Assembly (NCBI GenBank): GCA_002720935.1
Contig: PBIV01000009.1
Span: forward strand, 20,723 to 62,254
Reading direction: 5' to 3'
Origin: Rickettsiales bacterium
GTDB taxonomy: Bacteria > Pseudomonadota > Alphaproteobacteria > Micavibrionales > GCA-2720935
Length of the DNA: 41,532 nt
This document shows, in pieces, positions 29,634 through 38,559 of this stretch (the first letter of the stretch is position 1; each line of letters opens with the position of its first letter). The notes under the pieces are model-generated. The model saw nothing but the letters and a program-made list of their open reading frames with translations. It did not search any database and had not been told where the DNA came from. The translations under genes were made by a program, and so were the position numbers.

Positions 29634-30332
29634 TTATGCAGCGTCTGCAATTTCAATCACTAAGATTTCACAATCTTGCTTAGAATCTATATTTAATGTA
29701 TCAATTTCAAACACTTCTGCGCCGTCGCCAGCTTTCAGTGTTTGATCATTAAGTGTTACTTCGCCTTCGGAAATTAGAATATAAGCAGGGGCTTTTAGAT
29801 TGTGTTTAATCTGATTTCCCGATTTTATTCGGCCTGCATATATTTCGGCATCTTGGTGGATATAAATTCCATCACTGTCTTCTTGCCCAGAGACAATCAA
29901 TTTTAGCTTATCATCAACAAAATCTTTTGGAAATTCTCGTTGTTCCCAGCGTGGCTCAACATCTCTTTTCTTTGGTGTAATCCAGATTTGATAGAGAATA
30001 GTGTCTTCATCTTCTAAATTATACTCGGCATGCACGACACCTGTTCCAGCACTCATAACCTGAACATCGCCAGCATTTGTTTTGCCTTCATTGCCCATGC
30101 TGTCTTTATGCGTAATAGCACCTTTTCTGACATAGGTTATAATCTCCATATTGTCATGCGGGTGGGGATCGAACCCTGTCTTGGCGGCAATAATGTCATC
30201 ATTAATAACGCGCAAAGAGCCAAAGTTCATGCGTGTCGGATTGTAATAGTTTGAAAAACTAAAATGATAGCGCGTATTTAACCAGCTATATTTTGCATGG
30301 CCAAGTTGTTCTTTTGGATAAATTTTTAACAT
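29634..30332 (-). CDS. Pirin-family protein
   Basis: 232 aa; FDPHPHDNMEIITYVRKGAITHKDSMGNEG, QVMSAGTGVVHAEYN. Confidence 0.92.
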   Translation of the reverse strand: MLKIYPKEQLGHAKYSWLNTRYHFSFSNYYNPTRMNFGSLRVINDDIIAAKTGFDPHPHDNMEIITYVRKGAITHKDSMGNEGKTNAGDVQVMSAGTGVVHAEYNLEDEDTILYQIWITPKKRDVEPRWEQREFPKDFVDDKLKLIVSGQEDSDGIYIHQDAEIYAGRIKSGNQIKHNLKAPAYILISEGEVTLNDQTLKAGDGAEVFEIDTLNIDSKQDCEILVIEIADAA

Positions 30333-30410
30333 GAAATCCTCGCCTTCTTTTTATGATAAAAGATATGGATTTATTTTTATCATTTTCAATCAGGCAAATT
30401 ATGCGATGTA

Positions 30411-30450
30411 ATAAAAAAAAACTGCTTAAAAATTTAAGCAGTCTTTTTTA
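30411..30450. terminator. Intrinsic terminator after carD
   Basis: ACTGCTTAAA-AA-TTTAAGCAGT with A run and T run. Confidence 0.8.
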
Positions 30451-30484
30451 AACATTTTCATGTGTAAGGAAGCTCAATAAAAAA

Positions 30485-30991
30485 TTAAGCCGCAGCCTCA
30501 AACAACACCTGTTGTAAGCGCTCTGCAGCGATTTCTTCGTCAATGTCCTCAACAGCTGCAACTTCTTTTGCAAGTCTGTGTAGAGCTGATTGGAAGATTT
30601 GACGTTCTGAATAAGATTGTTCTGTGTCATCATTTGCACGGCGTAGATCGCGAAGAACTTCTGCAATTGAAACTGGGTCGCCTGAGTTGATTTTTGCTTC
30701 ATACTCTTGAGCGCGTCGGCTCCACATTGTTTTCTTAACCTTTGCTTTGCCTTCTAGAGTATCTAGCGCATCTTTTAAGCGATCCTTAGAGCTAAGTTTG
30801 CGCAGACCTGAGTCTTTTGCCTTGATCACTGGTACTTTTAAGCGGAGGCGATCATCTTTGAAGCTAATTGCATATAGTTTCATTTCCATGCCACCGATTG
30901 TTTGTGTCTCAATACCTTCAACGATACCAACACCATGTGCAGGGTAAACGACCATATCGCCTTCAATAAATGTACTTTCTGTTGCGCTCAT
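30485..30991 (-). CDS. carD: CarD/CdnL-type RNA polymerase-binding regulator
   Basis: 168 aa; FIEGDMVVYPAHGVGIVEGIE, LRLKVPV, MWSRRAQEYEAKINSGDPVSIAEVLRDL. Confidence 0.93.
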   Translation of the reverse strand: MSATESTFIEGDMVVYPAHGVGIVEGIETQTIGGMEMKLYAISFKDDRLRLKVPVIKAKDSGLRKLSSKDRLKDALDTLEGKAKVKKTMWSRRAQEYEAKINSGDPVSIAEVLRDLRRANDDTEQSYSERQIFQSALHRLAKEVAAVEDIDEEIAAERLQQVLFEAAA

Positions 30992-31181
30992 TCTTATTGC
31001 TCTCTTTCTATATTGTTGTAAATAACTCTTTATCTTCTTCTTGCGATCTCTCTTGTCTGGGTGCGCATCTTTATTAACATCAAAAAAAATTTAAAACTTC
31101 TCTTGACGATCCGTAAAAAGGGCTTTAATCAATAAATATATTGCTAGCTTGCCATTCGTGCGTCTGTGTCCCAGAAATTAC

Positions 31182-31210
31182 ATAATAGTAAAAAAAATCT
31201 TAATTTTCAA
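31182..31210 (-). promoter_or_regulatory. Sigma70-type promoter for carD
   Basis: Minus strand TTGAAA-N17-TATTAT, about 190 bp upstream of the start codon. Confidence 0.55.
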
Positions 31211-31287
31211 GTAAAAAATTTTGCAACTGCGAGATTAAGTGTTTTAGCGGTGTGCAATAACGCCTTATGACCAAAGTATTATTTAGC

Positions 31288-31623
31288 CTAATCGCCTTCG
31301 CCAGGTTCTTCTGATAATAAATCAAGCTTATCTTTTACATCTTTGAACTCTTCAGCTTCTGGAAGAGCATCTTTTTTACGCGTGATATTTGGCCATTCTT
31401 CTGAATATTGGCGGTTTAATTCAATAAATTTATCGGCTTCGGATTCGGTGTCAGGAATAATCGCTTCGATTGGGCATTCTGGCTCACATACACCACAATC
31501 AATACATTCATCAGGATGGATAACAAGCATGTTCTCGCCTTCATAAAAGCAATCAACAGGACAAACTTCCACACAATCTGTGTATTTACATTTGATACAA
31601 GCATCCGTAACAACAAAAGTCAT
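31288..31623 (-). CDS. fdxA: Seven-iron type ferredoxin FdxA
   Basis: [51 protein letters not shown]; start shortened from 31677 to the conserved MTFVV. Confidence 0.94.
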   Translation of the reverse strand: MTFVVTDACIKCKYTDCVEVCPVDCFYEGENMLVIHPDECIDCGVCEPECPIEAIIPDTESEADKFIELNRQYSEEWPNITRKKDALPEAEEFKDVKDKLDLLSEEPGEGD

Positions 31624-31791
31624 AATTATACCTTTAAGATATTTTCTTAAATAATGTGAGAAGGGAATATAGCTCAATTTAGCTTTTAAATCAATTTTTT
31701 ATGGAGCATTTATAAATTTAAATTAAACCGATTAAAGAACTGAACCGTAAAGATATTTGGAATAGTTAATTTTAAAAAAGAAAGTTTTTTC

Positions 31792-32505
31792 ATGTCTAAA
31801 ACAATTTTCGTTGCTGGGGTTCATGGTGGCGTTGGTCAAAGCCTAGCAAACCAACTTATTAATGACGGCTATAAAGTTATTGGAAGTGCAAGAGGTATAT
31901 CAAAAGTTGATTTGGATTTAGAAGAAGTCATAGAGCTTGATGTTTTAGATGAGGCGAGTGTCAAACCAGCATTAGAAAAGCTTAGCCAATATGATATCGG
32001 TGGCTTTGCCTATTGTATTGGGTCTATTGTCTTAAAACCCTTCGCTTCGGCCAATATTGATGATTTTAAGCAAGCTTATGATTTAAATGTATTGGGTGCT
32101 GTCAGGCTTATGAAGGGGTTGGCGGGTAATTTAAAGAGAAATGAAGGTTCTGTAGTTCTATTTTCAACGATCGCTGCCAGAAATGGTTTTTCTAACCACA
32201 GTGTGATTGCAAGTGCAAAAGGGGCGGTTGAGGCATTGGGGCTCTCATTGGCGGCTGATTATGCACCAGACATCCGTGTTAATGTGATTGCACCAAGCTT
32301 GACAGAAACACCTTTAGCACAGATGATAACAAAGTCAGAACAGATGGTCGCATCTATTTCAAAAATGCATCCAATTCCACGCTTGGGTCAAGCACAAGAT
32401 TTGTCAAATATGGCTGAGTTTCTTCTTAGTGAAAAAAGTGGTTGGATAACAGGGCAAGTGATCCATATTGATGGTGGTAGAAGTACAATTAGGACAAAGG
32501 GGTAA
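31792..32505 (+). CDS. Short-chain dehydrogenase/reductase
   Basis: 237 aa; GVHGGVGQSLANQL, YCIGS, C-terminal GQVIHIDGG. Confidence 0.9.
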   Translation: MSKTIFVAGVHGGVGQSLANQLINDGYKVIGSARGISKVDLDLEEVIELDVLDEASVKPALEKLSQYDIGGFAYCIGSIVLKPFASANIDDFKQAYDLNVLGAVRLMKGLAGNLKRNEGSVVLFSTIAARNGFSNHSVIASAKGAVEALGLSLAADYAPDIRVNVIAPSLTETPLAQMITKSEQMVASISKMHPIPRLGQAQDLSNMAEFLLSEKSGWITGQVIHIDGGRSTIRTKG

Positions 32506-32510
32506 TCATA

Positions 32511-33239
32511 ATGATTTTTAATTTAAGAGTTTTTATTGGGGCTTTGTTTTGTTTGGTTTTAACTTTTTCTTCGCCTGATGCATTCGCCAAAACAAACTTC
32601 AAGCCAAGTTATGAGACGATTGCCTTTGATGTTTATCGTGACGATGAATTATTCGGTACACATGACATTACATTTACAACCAATGAAGATGGCACAGTTA
32701 CCGCCGAAATAGAAATCATATTAGTGGCAAAGGTTCTTGGCTTTGATGCGTATAATTATGATCATGTGAATACAGAGACTTGGCGCGATAATCGATTGAT
32801 TAAATTATCTTCAAAAACAATTGAGGATGGCGAACAAGATCAAGTAGAAGTCACAGTTAGGCAAGATCACTTAGACGTTCGTGGTTCTAAATTTGTTGGG
32901 AATAGACCAATGGGGACATTCTCGACCTCATATTGGAACAGAAATATTGTTGGTAAAACGGAATTAATTAACTCTCAAACCGGTGAAATCGTAGTTTTAG
33001 ATTTTGAGCCTTTAAAAAAAGAGCAAGCGATTAAGGCAGGCAGCCATTGTTATAAAACATCGGGCGATTTGGAATTAACGCTTTGTTATGATGTGCAAAC
33101 AAATAAATGGAATGCTATGGAGTTTGATTATGAGGGCTATTTCATTGAATATCGTGTGCGCCCAAAAGATCAAGCAAAACCAATCTTTGATGATGAGCCT
33201 TTACCAGAAGATGGCGAAGAAGCAGCAGAAGAAGAATAA
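32511..33239 (+). CDS. Secreted DUF6134-like protein
   Basis: 242 aa; signal peptide (SSPDAFAKT), IAFDVYRDDELFGTHDITFTTNEDG, beta-rich body. Confidence 0.65.
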   Translation: MIFNLRVFIGALFCLVLTFSSPDAFAKTNFKPSYETIAFDVYRDDELFGTHDITFTTNEDGTVTAEIEIILVAKVLGFDAYNYDHVNTETWRDNRLIKLSSKTIEDGEQDQVEVTVRQDHLDVRGSKFVGNRPMGTFSTSYWNRNIVGKTELINSQTGEIVVLDFEPLKKEQAIKAGSHCYKTSGDLELTLCYDVQTNKWNAMEFDYEGYFIEYRVRPKDQAKPIFDDEPLPEDGEEAAEEE

Positions 33240-33251
33240 AAGCGCATCTCT

Positions 33252-34790
33252 ATGGCAAATTTGATTGTAATATTGGGCGATCAGCTCTCAAAAGAAAACC
33301 CTGTTCTCAAGCAAGCTGTAAAAAGCAAAGACACTATTCTAATGGTTGAGGTCATGGAAGAGGCGAGTTATGTTGAGCATCATCCAAAAAAGATTGCGTT
33401 GATTTTTTCAGCGATGCGCCATTTCGCAAAAGACTTAAAAGATGATTGTTATAACGTTCGCTATGTTCAGCTAAAAGATAAAGATAATACAGGCAGTTTT
33501 ACGAGGGAAGTAAAGCGGGCTTGCGATGATTTAGATATCGATGAAATCAAAGTTCTATATCCTGGCGAATACCGTGTGTTAAAAGCCATAGAGCAATGGG
33601 AACACCAAACGGGCAAACCAACAACAATTTTGGATGATGATCGTTTCTTTTGTACTATTGATGATTTTAGAAAATGGGCTGAAGATCGCAAAACCCTTCG
33701 TATGGAGTATTTCTATCGTGAAATGCGAAAAGCGCATAACATTCTCATGGATGGCGATAAGCCAAAAGGCGGGGAATGGAATTATGATGATCAAAACCGT
33801 AAATCAATTCCCGATAATTTATCAATTCCAAAACGGCTCACATTTGAACCGGATGAAATCACGGGCGAAGTTCTTGATTTAGTAGAGAAAGAGTTTGGCG
33901 ATAATTTTGGCGATTTAAAACCATTTTGGTTTGCCGTGACTAGGGAAGATGCGCTAAAGGCTTTGGATCATTTTCTGGATGATTGCTTAGACAAATTTGG
34001 CGATTATCAAGATGCTATGGTGCATAATGAGCATTTATTGTTTCACTCGTTGTTATCGATGTATATCAATATCGGGCTGCTTGAGGCTAAAGAAGTCGTT
34101 GAGAAAGCCGAAAATCGTTACACCTATGGCAATGCGCCTTTAAATGCGGTGGAAGGCTTTATCCGTCAAATTATCGGCTGGCGAGAATTTATTCGAGGCA
34201 TCTATTGGATGCATATGCCAGACTATGCGAATGAGAATTTCTTAAGTGCCAAACGGTCTCTGCCTGATTTTTATTGGTCTGGGAAAACGGATATGAATTG
34301 CATGGCGCAAGCCATTGGGGCAACCAAAGAAAACGCCTATGCCCATCATATTCAACGCCTCATGATTGCGGGCAATTTTGCCCTTCTTGCGGGGATTAAG
34401 CCTGATGAAGTTCAAGAATGGTATCTGGCCGTTTATGCAGATGCCTTTGAATGGGTTGAGATGCCAAATGTTGTTGGGATGGCATTGTTTGCTGATGGCG
34501 GTGTCTTTGCAAGCAAGCCTTATGCGGGCGGTGGTTCTTACATCAATAAAATGTCTGATTATTGCAAAAATTGTTATTATGCCGTTTCAAAAAAGAACGG
34601 CGAGAGGGCGTGTCCATTCAACTATCTTTACTGGAATTTCCTGATTGAAAATGAAGACAGGCTCAAAAACAATCCGCGTGTCGGGATGATGTATTCAACA
34701 TTGGGGCGCATGAGTGATAAGAAGGTTGAAGCAATAAAGGCGGATTCAGAACGGTTTTTATCAAAGTTAAAACCCTATAAAAAGGGTTGA
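33252..34790 (+). CDS. Cryptochrome/photolyase, iron-sulphur bacterial type (FeS-BCP, (6-4)-photolyase-like)
   Basis: 512 aa; LIVILGDQLS start, GWREFIRGIYWMHMPDY, NCMAQ, YCKNCYY and ACPFN cysteines matching a 4Fe-4S set. Confidence 0.92.
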   Translation: MANLIVILGDQLSKENPVLKQAVKSKDTILMVEVMEEASYVEHHPKKIALIFSAMRHFAKDLKDDCYNVRYVQLKDKDNTGSFTREVKRACDDLDIDEIKVLYPGEYRVLKAIEQWEHQTGKPTTILDDDRFFCTIDDFRKWAEDRKTLRMEYFYREMRKAHNILMDGDKPKGGEWNYDDQNRKSIPDNLSIPKRLTFEPDEITGEVLDLVEKEFGDNFGDLKPFWFAVTREDALKALDHFLDDCLDKFGDYQDAMVHNEHLLFHSLLSMYINIGLLEAKEVVEKAENRYTYGNAPLNAVEGFIRQIIGWREFIRGIYWMHMPDYANENFLSAKRSLPDFYWSGKTDMNCMAQAIGATKENAYAHHIQRLMIAGNFALLAGIKPDEVQEWYLAVYADAFEWVEMPNVVGMALFADGGVFASKPYAGGGSYINKMSDYCKNCYYAVSKKNGERACPFNYLYWNFLIENEDRLKNNPRVGMMYSTLGRMSDKKVEAIKADSERFLSKLKPYKKG

Positions 34791-34892
34791 ACAGTCTTGA
34801 TTATGGGGCTAAAAGAATAAATTCTTTTAAAAACGAGCCGACTCTTAGTAGGCTATAAGGGCATTTTTTAAATAATAACAAGGACTTTAAAA

Positions 34893-35333
34893 ATGGTTTG
34901 GGATAAAAATACACAAGCAAAATTAGCCGATTATATCGAATTTTTTGAAACATTATCGCCTGAAACAATTGATCATCTTGATGAACATGTGACAACAGAC
35001 GTTAACTTTGTTGACCCGTTCCAAGACGTAACTGGTGTTGAGGAAATGAAATTTGTTTTATCAAAGATGTTTGTTGATACAGATGCCGCTAAATTTGAAG
35101 TCCTTGATTATGCCTTTGGCCAAAAACAAGCAGCTTACTTAAGGTGGGATTTTACCTTTAGATCAAAGGGCAAAGAAAAAACTTGGCACTTCCAAGGGAT
35201 GAGCGAAGTTCACATCAATGATGAAGGTATGATCTCAAAGCATATTGATCACTGGGATTCGGCTTCTCAACTTTATGAGAAAATGACTGGTATCGGCTCA
35301 ATGGTACAGTTTTTAAAGAAAAAAGTTATCTAA
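34893..35333 (+). CDS. NTF2/SnoaL-like protein
   Basis: 146 aa; VTTDVNFVDPFQDVTGVEEM, MSEVHINDEGMISKHIDHWDSASQLYEK. Confidence 0.85.
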   Translation: MVWDKNTQAKLADYIEFFETLSPETIDHLDEHVTTDVNFVDPFQDVTGVEEMKFVLSKMFVDTDAAKFEVLDYAFGQKQAAYLRWDFTFRSKGKEKTWHFQGMSEVHINDEGMISKHIDHWDSASQLYEKMTGIGSMVQFLKKKVI

Positions 35334-35341
35334 AAACGGGT

Positions 35342-36286
35342 TTATTTAGTCGCCACTTGCATGAGCTCAAGCGTGACTTGATTGTCTTGTGCGCTAAGGC
35401 TCGCCTTTGCCCCAATGGGAAATGTTGCCATGGCGCCCAAATGTCCAAATGGCGCCTTCGTGATAATTGGGAAATCGGTATCGCTACTCATACAATGCTC
35501 TTTTATCAAGTCTTCTAGGGAATAACCAAAGGGAGTTTTGCCTGTCGCATAGTCAACGCTTTCAGAAAATCCGCCAAATATGATACCTGCACAATCATCA
35601 AAATAACCGTGACGTTTAAAAAACAAAAGCATTCTATCAAGGTTCCATAAGGTTTCTTTTTCATCTTCAATAAAAACAATTTTGTCTTTAAAATCAGTTA
35701 GATATTTTGTTTTTATCATGTTTTGGATTAGCGTTAAATTGCCCCCGACAAACAGACCCTCGCCAGTTCCTTGACGGATAATTTGACTTTTATCCATGTC
35801 GTATTGAAAAAGGTTACCATTCGCTACAGTTTCAAAGATATCAAAATGTTGATTAACATCCTCGGTTGGATGCGTTAGTCGGTGCAGGTCAGGACCATGA
35901 AACGTAATTAGCCCTGTTTGTGCATGAAAAGCGTTAAGCAACGCGCTTGTATCACTATAACCACAAAAGATTTTTGGATTTTGTTTGATTAGCTCGTAAT
36001 CAATATGATCTAGAAGATGGAGCGCTCTGTTCCCACCTGACGTTACGATGATTGCATCAATCTCTGGGTTTGCAAAAACATCATGAAGGGCATTTAAGCG
36101 GTCTTCTATTGTGCCTGCTTGTTTATGATGGCGAAGCTTTGTTTGCGGGTGAACATAAGTGTTATAGCCCCGATTTTGGATGAATTCAGTCGCTTTGGCA
36201 ATTGTCTCATCCGACACATAATGCGACATGGAGATAACACCAATTGTGTCGCCTTTATTTAATTTTTTTGGGGGTAAAATATTCAT
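35342..36286 (-). CDS. S66 family peptidase (LD-carboxypeptidase-like)
   Basis: 314 aa; LNKGDTIGVISMSHYV, AIIVTSGGNRALHLLDHIDYELIKQNPKIFCGYSDTSALLNA, FVGGNLTL. Confidence 0.88.
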   Translation of the reverse strand: MNILPPKKLNKGDTIGVISMSHYVSDETIAKATEFIQNRGYNTYVHPQTKLRHHKQAGTIEDRLNALHDVFANPEIDAIIVTSGGNRALHLLDHIDYELIKQNPKIFCGYSDTSALLNAFHAQTGLITFHGPDLHRLTHPTEDVNQHFDIFETVANGNLFQYDMDKSQIIRQGTGEGLFVGGNLTLIQNMIKTKYLTDFKDKIVFIEDEKETLWNLDRMLLFFKRHGYFDDCAGIIFGGFSESVDYATGKTPFGYSLEDLIKEHCMSSDTDFPIITKAPFGHLGAMATFPIGAKASLSAQDNQVTLELMQVATK

Positions 36287-36335
36287 ATACTAAGGATGGC
36301 GTTAAACCATGGTCTTATCAAGCAATATTTTAAAT

Positions 36336-37712
36336 CTAATTCTCTAAAGTTAGATGAACAACGTCAATGCGCTCACTTAAAAAGCCAGCAGCACAATAGG
36401 CAAAATATTGTTCCCAAGTGCGTTTAAACTTATTATCAAAGCCAAGCATTAATGCCTTGATCCAGTTTTGTTGAAAGCGATCATTCCAATTCATCAAGGT
36501 TTGCGCGTAATCATGACCAAAAGAGCGAATTGAGACCTCTTTTAGATCTGATTGTTTAACGATTTCAGTTAATTTTTCTTTTGTTGGGAGCATACCGCCA
36601 GGGAAAATATATTTTTGAATATAGTCGCCTTTTTTTCGGTACTCATCAAAATGCTTTTCATCAATTGTAATAATTTGTAAAGAGGCCTTGCCTTGCGGTT
36701 TTAAATATTTTTTCACAGCCTCAAAATAGGTTGTCCAGTAACTCTCGCCAACGGCTTCGAACATTTCTATTGAAACGATTTTATCAAAAGTTTCTGTTAC
36801 ATCACGGTAATCTTGGAAACGGATTTCAACCAAATGCTCTAAACCTGCTTTTTTAATGCGGTTTTTTGCAAATTCATATTGTTCATTTGAAATTGTAAGG
36901 GCTGTTACTTTTGCATCATAGCGAAGGGCTGCATATTCAGCAAAACCACCCCAGCCACAACCAATCTCTAAAACGTGCTCGCCTTTTTTCAAGTTTATTT
37001 CACGGCAAAGCGCTTCATATTTCTCATATTGCGCGTCTTCTAAGCCCATATTTTCGTTCGTGAAGAGGGCTGATGAATAGGTCATGCTTTTATCCAGCCA
37101 AAGACTATAAAAGTCATTACCTAAATCATAATGAGCAGAAATATTTTTCTTTGAGCCTTTGCGTGTATTGGGTCTTAACGCATGAATAATTTTTGAGATT
37201 AGCTTTGACCACTTATTGCCCAGAATAACATCTTCGATTGCATGCTCGTTAACCAGACATAATGTATATAGGGCTGTTAGGTTGGGGGTGTCAAAATCGC
37301 CATCAATATAAGCTTCACAAATTCCAAGTGAGCCGCCCGTTAAAAAACGGCGGAAACAGCGCTCTTTATGAACAAACATCTCAGCTTCAATGAGGGTGCC
37401 GTCATTGGTTCTATTATTTGTAAAATGCTCAATTTTTTGACCATCATCCAAATAAATTGTCAGATTGCCAAGCGTAAAGTTTTTCAAAAGGGATTTGATC
37501 ATGCGCATTGTAGCGCTTAATTTTTCAGACTTATTATAGCGAAGGGAAATATCAGTTTTATTGCGTTCTAAAAAGTTTTTGAGCTGTATGCTGGCAATGT
37601 TTTTAACGCCATTATTTTTAAGACCAAGATCGCCTTGATTAATCACTTTTTCTAAAATAGGGGATTGTCTAGTTTGCCCATAATAGGGGATGTTATCTGT
37701 TTGTGAGCTCAT
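36336..37712 (-). CDS. cfa: Cyclopropane-fatty-acyl-phospholipid synthase family SAM methyltransferase
   Basis: 458 aa; SAHYDLGNDFYSLWLDKSMTYSSALF, VLEIGCGWGGFAEYAA, SIEMFEAVGESYWTTYF, YIFPGGMLPT. Confidence 0.9.
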   Translation of the reverse strand: MSSQTDNIPYYGQTRQSPILEKVINQGDLGLKNNGVKNIASIQLKNFLERNKTDISLRYNKSEKLSATMRMIKSLLKNFTLGNLTIYLDDGQKIEHFTNNRTNDGTLIEAEMFVHKERCFRRFLTGGSLGICEAYIDGDFDTPNLTALYTLCLVNEHAIEDVILGNKWSKLISKIIHALRPNTRKGSKKNISAHYDLGNDFYSLWLDKSMTYSSALFTNENMGLEDAQYEKYEALCREINLKKGEHVLEIGCGWGGFAEYAALRYDAKVTALTISNEQYEFAKNRIKKAGLEHLVEIRFQDYRDVTETFDKIVSIEMFEAVGESYWTTYFEAVKKYLKPQGKASLQIITIDEKHFDEYRKKGDYIQKYIFPGGMLPTKEKLTEIVKQSDLKEVSIRSFGHDYAQTLMNWNDRFQQNWIKALMLGFDNKFKRTWEQYFAYCAAGFLSERIDVVHLTLEN

Positions 37713-37794
37713 TTAAACATACCTTTTAGCTGTGTGTGTTATTCTATAATTACTGTTTAATACGTGTGGTTATTGTCACTGGATTAATTTTTTT

Positions 37795-38559
37795 TTAACT
37801 AACATCTTTGTTAGGCGGTTTTGTCCATTTATAAAATTTTGCCCCTTTGCGCCAAAGGTGGAAAGCTTGTATGTGAATTGTAGTCATAATTTTTAGGGTC
37901 ATAAAAGGAAATTTAAAAAAACATTTTAATAAATTCTTTTCACTAAGGTCTGTATCTTTGCCTGTCCAAGTAGCTAATAAGAACGGCTTTTCTTCGATGC
38001 GCTCATCTATTTTAAAATCAAGCTCTTCAAGAGGTTCTTTGCCTTTAAAGTGATATGTTGCATCCATCTGAATGAATGGTGAGACATGAAAAATCTTATC
38101 TTTTGAGTGATGATTTAAATTTTCATCGGTAATTTTACAAAAATAGCCGTGTTGATCGCCAAATGTGTTTTTGACCTCATACAGAATTCCGATCAGTTTT
38201 TGATTCGAACCATAACAATAATAAATAGTCAGCGGATTAAAGACATAGCCCAGAACACGCGGAAAACATAAGGCATAAATCTTGGCGTTTTCCAAATCCA
38301 CATCAAAATCTTTCGCACGGCTGATGACCCAATCTTTAACAGGGGTGCCATCTCTAAGCCCGTGGTCTTTATCGTAAAAACTGAACAGGTTGAAAGAGTT
38401 ATAGGAGAGCCATTTATACTGATTCTTTAGCTCGCTCAAATCATCTAGATCAAGCAGGAGACTAAACACACTATAGCGAAAATCATGCTCAAAAGGGGAG
38501 AAGCGTTTGTGGTAAACATGCCCTAAATATAATCTTGATTTTAAAGTTTTTGAGCTCAT
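37795..38559 (-). CDS. DUF1365 family protein
   Basis: 254 aa; LYLGHVYHKRFSPFEHDFRYSVFSLLLDLDDL, FPRVLGYVFNPLTIYYCY. Confidence 0.9.
   Translation of the reverse strand: MSSKTLKSRLYLGHVYHKRFSPFEHDFRYSVFSLLLDLDDLSELKNQYKWLSYNSFNLFSFYDKDHGLRDGTPVKDWVISRAKDFDVDLENAKIYALCFPRVLGYVFNPLTIYYCYGSNQKLIGILYEVKNTFGDQHGYFCKITDENLNHHSKDKIFHVSPFIQMDATYHFKGKEPLEELDFKIDERIEEKPFLLATWTGKDTDLSEKNLLKCFFKFPFMTLKIMTTIHIQAFHLWRKGAKFYKWTKPPNKDVS

Noticed and set aside
30448-30702. 84-aa minus ORF overlapping carD
   Set aside because: Alternative frame of carD on the same strand without independent support
33467-33882. Several overlapping ORFs on both strands inside the FeS-BCP gene
   Set aside because: Out-of-frame or antisense to a well-supported 512-aa protein
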